This document shows positions 24,619 through 37,000 of a DNA stretch of 64,000 nucleotides, in pieces. Position 1 is the first letter of the stretch. Every line of letters starts with the position of its first letter. The notes below the pieces were generated by a model. That model worked only from the letters and a program-made list of their open reading frames with translations. It did no database searches and had not been told where the DNA came from. The DNA comes from Antitrichia curtipendula (lineage: Eukaryota > Streptophyta > Bryopsida > Hypnales > Leucodontaceae), in contig OX579636.1 in assembly GCA_951230915.1 (NCBI GenBank), forward strand, positions 40,675,912 to 40,739,911. Reading direction: 5' to 3'. Both the position numbers and the translations under genes were made by a program.

Positions 24619-27600
24619 ATGCGAGGAATTTTACACTTGAAAAATCTATTTGCCCTCGGTTTGACGCCGGCGTTCTCTGAGATATCGCGTTCCCAAGTCT
24701 CTTTTCTCTCTAGTCGTGCTTCTGTTTCCTCTTACCAGCGCCTGTCCTCTTGCCTCATGACGAAGGTAAATTTTGTCAGTTAGAGTATGTTTTTGTGTTT
24801 ACAAATTTCAATCGCATACAGTTTGTAAGGGTTATCGTAGTTTTCCAAGGGCGCTTACTAGAATTTGTGTGCAGGGAATGCATAGTGGGAAGCAACAATG
24901 GATACCGAAGTCAAACGTTGGGGCAGCTCACGTGTCTGCGTCCGACATCGCTTCTGGCTCCTCCCAAGCTCATGCACCCTTGTCGCCTGAGGTTTCCAAC
25001 AAGAAACCAGTCGATACTGGAAAGCATGACTCAGTTGTGGATCAGCTAGCAGAGTTGCGTTTGGAGCCTGCCGAGACAGACAGGTCAAAAGATGTGAGTG
25101 CAGAAAAGAAAGAACATCAACACAACGGGAAGAAAGGAGACACCGCTACACCTAAGAAAGTTAAGGGGACGGTGGCTCAAGCCCAGCTGCGGGCTACTTT
25201 TTATCCAAAGTTCGAGAATGAAAAGTCTGATCAAGAGGTGACTACAATCACGTAATTGGTTATCCAACCAGCGAGATGCCATCATGCACCTAAACCTGGC
25301 TAAGCACGCGTGATTGTTGAGTGGCAGATTACATGATTTTGAGTCTCTTTATATTCTTTTCTTATTGTCCGTGCAGTCGAGTGAGACAGCTGGCTCGCTT
25401 TCATGAATGAAGTAGCTTGTTAACTCAACGTTAGCAACGACTTTCGGTTTCTTTGCCTCTGCTAAAACACAAGTTTCGTTAACGGCTGTGCATTTTTGAG
25501 TCAGGAGATTATTCCGCCAATCGGATTGTGTTTGTGTGCAGGTGAGAATGAGGATGCAGGAGGTGGTTGGTGCTGGGCATGGAGTCTTGGAGGTAATCTT
25601 ACAGTTATCTACTTAGGTTTACTGAAAGTCCTTTTGCAGAACCGACGTCAGCTGGTGATCACAAAAGCCTTCCACCTTGTTGTTTTTAACACTATTTTTG
25701 GGAGCTTTATGGAAGGTTAAATTGTGATCAGACTTTCTGGCAAACTGCTCACGTTTATCTCTTTGTGCAGGTCACCATGAAACATTCTGGTTCGCTGTTC
25801 CTTTATGCAGGTGACAATGGAGGAGCTTTCGCAAAAAACAGCTATGGAAATCTGTGAGTAAATTATCTACGACGTGTCACTGTCTTCAACGTGGCGAGAC
25901 TTTTATAGAAGATAGCACATGCACTCGCATGTCAATCATTAATTCATCTTCGATCTCCAAGATGAGCCCGAATTTTTATATTAGTTTAAAGATCCTCGAT
26001 ACCTGATGTGTCAAACATGTTGTTGACTTAGGTACACAGCAGTAGGTGTCTATGTCTTGGGGAGCTCTCTCCGGGAAGCATGGGGGGCACATGCAGGTCA
26101 AAAACAACGAGAGTTCAACGCGTATCTCAAGGTTTGTTTACATGTTTTGAATCATGTCCTGGCTATCAGTGAGCTCAGTGCAATGCACTTGACTATTCAC
26201 TTGGATTTGGACTAATTTGGAAACAATCACTCAACCTGTGCAATTACAAATTTGTTCCTGATCCTGATCCCCACAGCATGATCTCATACTTGTGATTCTT
26301 GACTTTTAAAGAAGACAATTAAATATGGCTTGAAGGTTCAACTTCACCTGGATATAGATGTTGAATGCTTGAAATATCTTATATTGCAGGAGCATCGTAT
26401 TTGCATTGGGATGGAGCTAGTAACTGCAGTGTTAGGGGATCATGGACAGCGCCCTTTGCATGATTATGGTATGTTTCTATTTGAGCATCTCTATTTTCAC
26501 TATGTTTTTAATAAGATATTGTAGCAATTGTAATTTGGTGTTGCTTTCTTATCAAGAGGTCAACGAGATTGCTGTTAGAGACTGTCGGCTAGTTCATTCA
26601 AGGTCAAATTGATCATTGCCGTAGTGGTTCTGAGGTCATATTGCTATTGTGGGTGTGAGCAGTGGTGGTCACAGCAGTGACAAAATTGGACGGGCGCCCC
26701 CACTTCCAATCTACCCCTGATGTGATTGCTTTCTGTCATCAATGGCGACTGCCGACAAATCAATATTGGTTATTCTCCTCTAAGTAAGTTATCTTTCGCT
26801 GCATATTCCCTCCTTGTTTGGCATCTGTTCATGATTGTATCCTTCATAGGTGGAGGTTAATTGCAGAATGCACGACATGTTGATGTCCTCATTGGCTGAC
26901 CATGTCTGCAATTTGCGTTGTGTCCATTTTTAATATATTATGTTGAGGCATTACACATCGATTCAATTTAGATGTGTTGAAAGGATCTACTTTTCTGTCT
27001 TGAAAGGTATTCAGACATGGTATGATGGCTAGATTCTGGTCTGTAGCTCATTCTCTCTTTACAATGCTGTTCACAATTCGAGTATGCAAGTGAGAACCTG
27101 TGCAATCGTCGGTCCACACTATATGGTGTTCGGTTTGTACGGTGCAGAGATTCTGTCACCTCGTTCTTCACCGCCTATGATGCACTCTGTGAGGAAGGAT
27201 TGGCACGGAATGTTACGCATGTTTTGAATGACATTGCCGATACTTATTTGCCAGGTATGTCTCTGACTGTCTTCTCCTTACATAACATTATTATCCAATG
27301 AAGATGGGGCGTCTTTGGTGAATGTTGCAGTTGAGACAGGTGCAGCTTGCTGGTCTCTATTTTCTTATGGTTATGAGTCTGACAACTTCAGAATATTCTG
27401 CCTCTAGCCAATTACTGCGGGGAATTACTTGACTTGCTTAATAATGTTATGTAGTCATGAAGTCGTTCCTTGCTAGCCCAGCATTGGTAACCACGTGGGT
27501 CGCTTGTTTTCAAACTCCTATCCTCATTTCCAGGTTAAGCACAATGATTCTGTATTTTTTTTATTTAGACATGACAATGATGTCACTTGTGGTATTCCAG

Positions 27601-30600
27601 CAACCAAGAGACATGAGGATATTCAAGGAGAGATCCTTGAAGGGCTTGTGGCACGTATTGTGACTCCTGAGAGTGTAACAGACTTAAGCGAAACTCTTGT
27701 TCGGTTTCCACGTCCTCCATCCCCAGAAGGTTAGTTTATTTGATTCAATTGGCTATATTCCTGACGCCTTATTATGACGTTTCTTTCATGTTAAAAAAAT
27801 CTGGTATTAGTAAGCAGGTGTCACCTACCTTTGGTAGCCACAAAAGAATAAACTGCAGCTATCAGATGTCAAGGGATATTTTATTGGAATCGAGTCTGTA
27901 AACGACATTTTGCAACGTCCTGCTCTAATTGCTTTCACTATGATTGATGCAACTCATAGATTCGTTCAATATCAGAAGTGAATTCCTGAAATTGTTGACT
28001 TCTGTACAGCTTCTTTGTATGGGCAAGGATTGCGTGAAATATGTTCGTCTAATCGAAGTAGTGAAAAAAAGGTACGTAGAAGCTCTCCTCAAAGTCTTTA
28101 GTACTATGAGAGTAAGAACTGATCTTCACATGTCTTTTGTCCGTTTCTTCACCAACATAAGATATTTCCGTTCATTCCCATGGCATCTATGTTTTGCTTC
28201 AGAGCTAATTGGGCATGTGGTCTTTGTTGCAGCAAGTCGAAGCCCTTCTGAAAGCTGTAGGCCCAGACTTCTGCTCTGACTTGACAGACTGGCTTGAGGA
28301 TAAAGTTGCAGAGCATGACAGCGCAAAGAAGAGTCGTTTGTACCCGATGTTAGAATCCTTTCTACACTCAACACCTGCAGATTATCCTACAAGGAAACTT
28401 CAAGTATATATCCTCTCTTGTTTCTTGTTTGAAATAGTGCAATCAACGAAATCTTGTGCTTTGTTTATAATTCTTTCTCAGCAGTACTTATGTTATGAGT
28501 GACTCTATCCTTTACAATTTTTTTGTTCAAAGTTTTTGGATTTTATCATGCATGCCTTGACGTCTACTGATCACGTGATAGACTCTGTTTTTGAGTATTC
28601 ATTATACTACCGGCATGCTTATACTCATCATAAAATATTTTCTCTGTTCAGGAGATGATTCAGGTGATTCATAAGTCAAAATTACCTGTTCGCTTCAAGT
28701 GCAACACAAATTCGTCCGGACAGGGTTCCGATGTAAATATTGTTTCGCAATTTAAGATGACAGTGCATGTCTACACTGATTCTGCATTCCGGCGGTACCA
28801 GAAGGAAATGAGGTATCGTACTGATATTCTTTGTTTTCAAGGTCGTTTTTCCACGTGGAAATTTGCGGTTGGGTTTTCATCTTTCCGAGACATACGTGAG
28901 GACCGCTGGTGTTCATTGTGCCATAATATTTTCTTAGTTTTACGTCTTCTGACTTGTAGTAGAATAAGTATTAGTACACTATCCCCAAGTCTGCTATTGA
29001 ACATGGTCATTGTGTCAAACAGTTCTCAGCCCATCTATATTTGTCAGAATTTTTTTTTGGTAGCATTTCGGTTTTGTCTTTTCCTGCTCATAATCTTAAA
29101 GCTGTTTGTGTTCTGCAGTAAGCACCCAGGTCTATGGCCTTTGTACAGAGGTATGTTCCGTTATTCTGAATTTTGCAGCACAGTAACATTGAATATTGCT
29201 CTAATTGCTTTACGAAGTATGAAAATTCAGTGTACAAGGTGCGATAGATGTAGGTTGAATCAAATGCGATAAGTATCCAGTCTTTTTTTCAGAACAGAAG
29301 TTGAAGCGAGTGAGGGCTAGATACTGATGTATGATTTTGATTCCTTCAATTTCATAATTATTAGAAAGACGCCGACTGCAGGATTTTTCGTGGATGTGCG
29401 TGTATTCAATGTTCCAGCGACAGTGGACTTGAATAGCCGTGGAGAGGATACTGATGAGGAAAGAAGAGGCCATGGTGAATGTGGCCAAGATGATTCAGTC
29501 GATGAAACGCAAAACTTGATGTTGAAGTTGAAATTTCTGCCGTACAAGGTGATCTTTAAGACGTAACTACTAGTGTGTATTCATAGAGATTCAAGTTCAT
29601 GAAAGTAAATTAGTTGTATGTTGCCCTTTTTAACGCTAGTCCTTATCTCAGGGACTCTGATTGAGGAGTACTATTTGCCAATGTTGAGTCTCTAATGTTC
29701 AGAGGACTTTTTGTGGGGGCAGTTGATCATTGCAAGCTGGAGCCATAATTTGGTGTTTGTTCCATGCAGATTCGTACATTCCTTATACGTAATGGCATAG
29801 GAACTCTCTTTGATAAAGGCACGGCGGATTACAAACAATACTTTACCAGGTGCGTTGATATTTTCGTTTTCCATCACTTGAACACCTTCGGAAGTGAAAC
29901 CTCCTGGCGGTTGTACATTGTTCTTCTAACTTGACGCGTTAGTAATTCCGTTGATTATCTTCCAGGGACTTGCCGATTGACATAGATTTGTAGGACGAAT
30001 TAGCTTGGTGTTTCTATAGTTTTTTTTGTTGCAAGAATCAAGTAATCATGAGGTCTGACGAAAATATTGATGTTGTCGCTATGTTACAGACAAATGACAA
30101 TATGGGGCACGTCACCAGAGAAACAGAAGGAGTTGACGAAGCTTCTAAATGAATGGTTTATCATCAACTGTTTATCTTTGTATTCAGCACAGCAGGGTAC
30201 AATAATCTTACAAACTGCCTATTGTGCCACTCAAAGGATTTTGCATAATACAAAATGCCAATTGCATTTTGTGTCTTCCACAATTGACATTCAATTCTAA
30301 TGCAATCCCAATGAAGCATACCGAAATTTAGGTTCAAAAGAAGCAAACTCCATATTTGATGAATTGTTTCATTTAATATTCATTATTTTACATGATAATT
30401 GATTGTTGATTGAAAAATATTGGTGATTGCACATATATGTAGGAAGCATTCATATGCACATCTTTCATGTTACAAAACATCCCATGAAGTAAAAAAACAT
30501 GATTGATGAGGAGTTCAATGTGAGGTGTTGGATGATCAAACTTTGTAAAATATATCTCTTTACATTTAACTAGATTTTGGCAAAGTAATTGTACCATTAT

Positions 30601-33600
30601 GCTCAAAGGTACAAAATTAGGCACAATATGAAGATCAAATAACAAAATCTAGTTAGAATACAGAGAAATTTATTTTACAAAGTTTGATCATCCAATACCT
30701 CACATTGAACTCCTCATTGATCATTTTCTTTTTTTAACCTTATTGAGGTGTTTCTTAATATGAATAATATGAAAGATATGTGTACAAATATTTGTTACAT
30801 ATCTATGCAATCAAATTTAAAAATTCATCACCAATGTTTTCAATTAATTATTATGTAAAACTATGAATATTTAATGAAATAATTCACCAAAAATAGAGTT
30901 TTGTTTTTTTGAAACTAAAATTTGGTATGCTTATTGGGATTGCATAAGAATTGAATATTAATTATAGAAGAAACAAAATGTCAATTGTATTATATATTAT
31001 GAAAGATCCTTTGAATGGCACAATAGGCAATTTGTAAGAATATTGTACCCTAGTGTATTTTCAAAGTTGAAGAACTCTGGGCTTCTTTGATGTCTAGTCC
31101 CTACAAAGTTCTTGAATTGAGATTTTTGAAGATCATTCTAGCAATATCAAGTCTCCTTTGAGTCCAATTCTAGTTTTCATGTTGTGTTTTTCCTTTGACC
31201 TCTTATTAATATTTAATGGAGTATATCCCATCATTTTAGACTTTTTGTACTTCTACAAACTCAATTTTTTAATGAATTCAAATGTTGGTGGTATAGAATA
31301 CGAGGTATGGAGTTTGGAAGATGATTATGAGTTCATCCAACTTGCTTTAGAAACAAAGTGAATTATATCTCATGAGATTAGTTGAAACACTGAAAATTTA
31401 AAAGTATATTCAATTTCAAAGCCCTTCTAAAGTATTGGAGTCATTTCAATTCCATCTTGGTATAGAAAGAAAAGAGGATTGAACAAAATAGATCATGAAA
31501 TTCAATATGGCTTCATTTGATCATTCATGCTCAATTTGGTTCAATCTTTCTCTTTGGGTTCCAAGACAAATTAGGAACAACTCCAATACCTTGAGAGGGC
31601 TTTGAATTTGAATGTATGTTTGAATTTACAAAGTTGCAACTAGTCTAATGGAACTTTTGTTTCTCATGCTACTTTCAAAGTTGGATAAACCCATGATCAA
31701 CTTCAAACTTGTGTACCTCTATTCAATGTCACCAATATTTGAATTGATTAAAATATTTAGTTTGGAGAGGTGCAAGTAGTCTTCAATAATGGAATGTACT
31801 CCTTTACTCTGAATACACCTTCTTATTGGAAGTTCAATGAAAACATAGCATGAAAAGGATATCTCAAAAACCGGGTGATATTTTCAAATTTTTTTTAGTT
31901 GTGTTTAGATTATCATGTGTTGAGAATATTTGTACGCTAAACTACGAATCTTCTAGTCATGAATTCATCATTCAAACAGAGATTGCCTGATTGAAATATC
32001 TGTAGGTCACTGCCAAGATCTTCGCGAAAACAGGCATTGGTTGCTGCAAGTATACTTTGGTCAATGTAATGAAAATAAAACAGCGCTTGTCATTTTTTGA
32101 GATTTTTCGATGCTCTTTCTTTTCCTTGGCAGGGCTGGTTATATTAAGAAGAAATTGAACGGAAAACGGTTAAGCAGCAACACGTACTTAACTGAAGCAG
32201 AACCTTTCCTGAAGCAATTCGCTGAACGTAGTCTGAAGAATCAAAAGCTGGTTGGTGCAGCGGGAGTAGATATCGATGTCGGTGATTTCTTAGCAGCCCA
32301 ACATATTAATGAGGATGAGTATGTTTCGGAAGGTGAACATGCACCTGTTCCAACTGCACCCGCCCATCCTGTTCCAGCCGTCAAAGCTCAAGGAATGCTC
32401 GTCTTTTTCCCTGGTACTTGCCACTTTTCATTTGTTCTGTCCCTGTTTGTTGGGTTGGGAAAGAGCAATAAACAGGAAGCAGTTCATTTTTTTTTTTCCA
32501 TTTTTTGTATCAAGACTATGAGCCGTCCATCTTCTGAATATATTGAACATCCTACTCTTACTTAGTTTGTTTTGACCTTTAACTCTCAGGATTGCCTGGC
32601 TGTGCCAAGTCTGCACTCTGTAAAGCAATTATGACTTCAACATTTGAACTTCCCATGCACAGCCTCATGGGCGACATGATATCGGGTACGTTGCTCAGTT
32701 TTTTTAATGAAAATGTGAAGATCAAAACTATTCTTGCGTGAATCCCTTAGAGTAAGTAAATAGCAATCTGCTTTGACATATTTAAGTTGGGATGTTTGCA
32801 GAATGAACACTGACATTGGTTCAATCCCTCGTATTGGTTTTGTTTAGGAAAGTATTGGCCAAAGCTTAAAAATGAAAGGGTTAAGAAACCCCATCGGATT
32901 ACTTTTGCTGATAAGAATGCACCAAACAAGGAGGTCTGGCAGACTGTAAGTTACTCAGCACATGGGTTCTTTGGATATTTGTTCTTGTACCTAAATACTT
33001 TGGTGTGGGATAAAAGATCTTCACTTGCTCTATTGCCATTGCTTTTGTGGAGGGAAGATATTACCCAAAGATTTATGGCTCTGATTTTCTTTAAATGGAC
33101 ATTGGCAGATTGAGAACATATGCACTGCCACTAAGGCAATTGGTGTACCCATTGTACCTGAATCAGAAGGTCTTTCTATCCCTCAGACATTTGAATCCTT
33201 TTTGTTGGATTTTTATTGTTCAGCTCAATCTTATATTAGTTTTCTTCTTCAGTCTAGAGGAGCTTTTGAGATCTCAAGTGCCTATTGGTGGGAACTGAGC
33301 AGGTTCAGGGCTTAATCCATACTCGCTTGATGTACTGGCAATCTTTATGTATAGAGTCTTACAGCGGACCAACCACCCGGTATGGATTTCAGGAGACTGC
33401 AGAATTATCTCTGATCCTTTCCACTCCATGCTTGATGATCTGGAAACCGTCTTGATTGTTGATTGTAACCATTTGAACCATCATAAGTTCCTCACATGTT
33501 GCTATCTACAGGGAAAATTGGACAAAAATACACCAAATCCTGGATATGTGTTGCTGATGTTTTATAATTTGTATGATGGCATGGTAAGAACTCTCAAAAA

Positions 33601-35933
33601 GCATTTTAAGTTTCGTAGTTAGATATTAACTTTCTGAATAATATAGTCTCGGGACAAAACTGCTCCTCGGGATCGTTGACGCATGTTCTTCACACTATGT
33701 TTCATTAGCTTCCTTGACCAACATGACCTTCTGATGGTTCTCATTCACATAGTTTACATTTTGCATGTCCACCCGGACGTAATACTTTGTTCGTGTAGTA
33801 TGTTGGAAGGATGATATTAAGTAGCACTGAGCTGAAGCAGCACATAGAAATGCGAAGTAATTTGAGGAAGTCCATATGTGCCAACAGTTCATGAATGCTT
33901 TGCTGTAAATGACCAATCGCTCTGTTCTTACCAAGCTAGTGACTCGAGTGGCCTTGCTCAGGACCGCAAGGAGTTTGAAGAGGAACTGGAACATAAATTT
34001 GGTCGAATCTTGAAAATGCCAGTGCTTAAAAAGAACAGGTCAGTTGCGATGGTGTAGATGGAAGCACAATGGGATTCCATTATCTTTACATGTGGTGGCT
34101 TCACTGTATTTTCAGGACTAGCTAGGCCGTAGAATAACCATTCTGCATCCATTCGTTTGCAGATCATTAAGTCTCAATTAAATTCATAACCTTTTTGTTG
34201 ATTTGAAGTGGTTTATAGAGTGATAGTCCTGATTGTTGAGGGTTCCATAAATATATTCGTAACTGCTTTTGGTCCCTGGTTTAAAGACCGGTTTACAATA
34301 TTAAAGTACAAATATGGCAGGAAATCAATGCCTACTGCTGTGAAGAACGTCATTGAAGAGGGTCTAGACCTTTACACACGGCACACAAATATGCATGGAA
34401 GGTAAGAATGACCTTATGTAGGACTGTTGTTGTATGAGTGCTTATCAGTGTCATAAGTTGCAAATACGTTGTATATTGGCATCATTATCTTTACAAAATA
34501 CAATTGGACATGACCTCGTGATGGTTGCTTAATTTTACTAGATGATCCCTTTGGTTTGTTGTGATCTTGAGTCGTACAATTCATACACTTCACTTACACT
34601 CAGAGATTTACAATTTAAATTCTTAGCTAAGAATTACCTGTTGCGTTTTTGCAGGCTAGAGAGTCTCCATGGCTCCCTTAAAGATGAATGGATGAGATGG
34701 GAAAAGAATCTGAAGGAAACGCTATTAGCGCATAGGGAGTATCTACTTGAAATTCAGGTAGTTCTTCCTAGCATGTATTAAGCTGTGCTCATTTTTCTTT
34801 TTTTCTGGTCATTTCAACTTTAGAATTTTACGAAGAACACCATCCACAACACTAAGTATATCTCGCCATCACTCTGAAATTTATATCTCTCTGCTTCTGT
34901 GATAGGTACCCTTTCAAACGGTAGTCGAAGTTATGCAGCAGCAACTGACAGCCATTGCTAGTGGTGACTTCACTATGCATGTTCCAGCGATCAAGGAGGA
35001 ACGATCTTTCAAAACATTCAGATTTGTTGCTGTGACCCTAAATAGTGACCAAGTTTTGGACGTTCTGCAAGAGGTGTGTCTTCAGTGGATTTGTTGTCGT
35101 GCCACTGGTTCTAGATGTTTTGGGATTTCGCTGAAGCAATCTAAACGGTTCTGTAGATTTATTTGTTGGTTTGAGGATTGCACAATCTGGATTATTAATG
35201 ATTGGGGAATGTTTTTATGTATATATGAAAGGGAACTACCACCTCAACCTGAGTAAGTAGCCCAGGACGGATAAACGTGAATCACAATATAATATTGGCT
35301 GATTTAACATCTCTGCAGATGAGAGTGCAAAATCCTCAAGTGGAAGCCGTGCTGCCAGTGAAGCACTTGAAAGAGTCTTTAGGTTCAGCACACATTACAT
35401 TGGCACATAAAGCTTCTCATGGAGCAGCTGCCTTGGCAGCGTATGCTCCTTTGCGTGGTACTGAAACTCAACTGCAGTTAACTGCTCTCCTCTTCTCCGA
35501 GAAGTTGGCTGCTCTGGAAGTCCACCATACACCCGGTTCAGTATCTTCAAAGAACGAGTGGCCTCATTTAACGGTACTGAAATAAACAACTCTAACCATC
35601 CGACGTGGTCCTCGTGTACTACGCAGATCGCTCCCTGATTGCGAAGCTTCTTTTTAATTCTCTGGAATGTATTTGATTGCGACTGCAGATTACAAGACTG
35701 TGAGTCACTGGGTCTGACGAATCGATGTCAAATGTAGATTTCCTATGCAATTACAGAGTATTGTATTCCAAGTGTTGAATTGCCAACGCCTATCGTTTTT
35801 GCAGGTCTGGACTGGTCCTGGAATGCAAGCCAAGGACGCAAACATGCTGCCACAGTTGGTGGCAACCGGTGAAGCTAAACGTGTCGATTTAGAAGAACCA
35901 GTCACCTTAACCGGACTGATCAACTTCTACTGA
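24619..35933 (+). CDS. RNL: Plant-type tRNA ligase (three-domain RNA ligase)
   Basis: Seals tRNA halves after intron removal, and in plants also spliced bZIP60 mRNA, leaving a 2'-phosphate. Twenty-eight in-phase exons encode 1138 aa: 24619-24765, 24875-25237, 25542-25592, 25771-25853, 26032-26131, 26390-26468, 26663-26783, 27148-27254, 27601-27729, 28010-28071, 28233-28403, 28652-28812, 29119-29150, 29382-29548, 29770-29849, 30090-30155, 32133-32413, 32590-32685, 32848-32945, 33109-33169, 33303-33379, 33512-33583, 33962-34038, 34321-34401, 34655-34757, 34906-35073, 35319-35573, 35805-35933. The ligase domain carries nucleophile Lys191 in KHSG. The kinase P-loop is GLPGCAKSA (734-742). The cyclic phosphodiesterase has two HxT motifs, H1036/T1038 and H1094/T1096. 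All catalytic motifs are intact and the length fits the Arabidopsis enzyme (about 1100 aa). Residues 1-49, a separate exon, are Ser/Arg-rich and leader-like; Met47 and Met51 could start a leaderless form. Confidence 0.95.
30193..31052. mobile_element. Foldback element with ~425-bp arms in tRNA ligase intron 16
   Basis: Left end CAGGGTACAATAATCTTACA (30193) mirrors right end TGTAAGAATATTGTACCCTA (to 31052). Pairing continues almost to the centre near 30622, for example TTGATCATCCAATACCTCAC against its complement. YAGGG termini recall hAT elements, but no clean 8-bp target duplication was found. The insertion begins 37 bases after the splice donor at 30156. No coding capacity. Confidence 0.8.
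31145..31885. mobile_element. Second long inverted repeat in tRNA ligase intron 16
   Basis: Arms of about 350 bp meet near 31514. Examples: TTTTCATGTTGTG (31174) with its partner at about 31840-31857; GGAGTATATCCC with GGAATGTACTCC (31791-31802); TTCAAAGCCCT with AGGGCTTTGAA (about 31587). Arms are about 80% alike by eye, so older than the first foldback. Sequence differs from the first element, so these are two families inserted side by side. Confidence 0.65.
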
Positions 35934-37000
35934 AAATCTGAAGGTATTTTAGCAATGGTGTGAATTTTTTGGGGTTGTTGTATATTTTCAAGACGGTTTC
36001 CTTGCACTGCTGCTATTGCCAAGAGTGACATCAAAATTGATGATTGAGAACCTTTCCAAGTCTTTGTACCATGAACTTCCAAGCTGTTTCTATAATCAGC
36101 TGAACGTGGAACTGGGAGAAGCAGTCAGGTTTTAGTTGCGAAATCCATTTAGAAGGAGCAAGCCCATGTAATTTTGTAGGACTTAGTGCCACTTTTTTAA
36201 TTTGAGGGACAGGATATTTTGCGACGTAGCTCACTTGGAAGCATCTGATATATGTTCTTACATGTCAATGCCCTCGTAATCTGAGGGTGTACTTTTGTAG
36301 AGATCACTCCACTTCTGATATCGACGTAATGCTACTCTTGGTATGACTCACGATACTACCACTCTCTTGACACCAATGAACAAAACTGACTACTTCAGCC
36401 TAAAATCTGGGCTTTTCTTCAAGCATTGCCAATAGTCAAGTAGAGATGGTGGGTTTAGAGGGCAACATATTTCCTAGACGCTAATCTATTCTTACTTCTT
36501 AGCTAGTCCGTCTCAATCTTGATACTCAAACTGCAAGTTAGCATATGTTCAAACTTGCGAGTCAAGCAAGACCGAGTGATTTTGGTACCAAAAAAATTTC
36601 TTAACTTTTTTCTTTAGAAATTCACAGTAATTTCAAATTTTCCCAAAAAGCTTGAATATTTTACAGCTTGTAGCATGCATTAAAATCACTATGACTATGG
36701 TGCATTAACTCGATGACTTAACTAGATAGATAATTAATTTTTTAATTTCCATTATTCATCTCTGTCATCGATACGAAAACCTATATTCTAATACGTAACC
36801 ACATGTAGATGATACAAGCTAATAATAAAAACAACTTAAAGAAGAACGTGTACGAAAAAATATATCCATAATCTTAGTGTATTATGGTGAAGCAGTACCT
36901 CTAATATCAAGATCTAGTATCAATAGTTCAGAATAGGATCACTAATTTAGAATATCAAGGTCTAGTATCAATAATTTAGAATAGACTACAACTATCTAAG
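35934..37000. other. Convergent intergenic region (tRNA ligase and dihydroorotase 3' ends)
   Basis: Holds both 3' ends and no further gene. A 49-bp tandem doublet (TATCAAGATCTAGTATCAAT, second copy with one change) lies at about 36905-36990. Confidence 0.6.

Noticed and set aside
27331..27339. A 9-nt micro-exon TTGAGACAG with good splice sites in the tRNA ligase
   Set aside because: Joining exon 8 directly to 27601 keeps phase and aligns without a gap to the plant tRNA ligase (PATKRHEDIQGE region), so the micro-exon is unnecessary.
28655..29272. 205-aa plus-strand frame
   Set aside because: Only its first third is tRNA ligase exon 12; the rest reads through the intron and exon 13.
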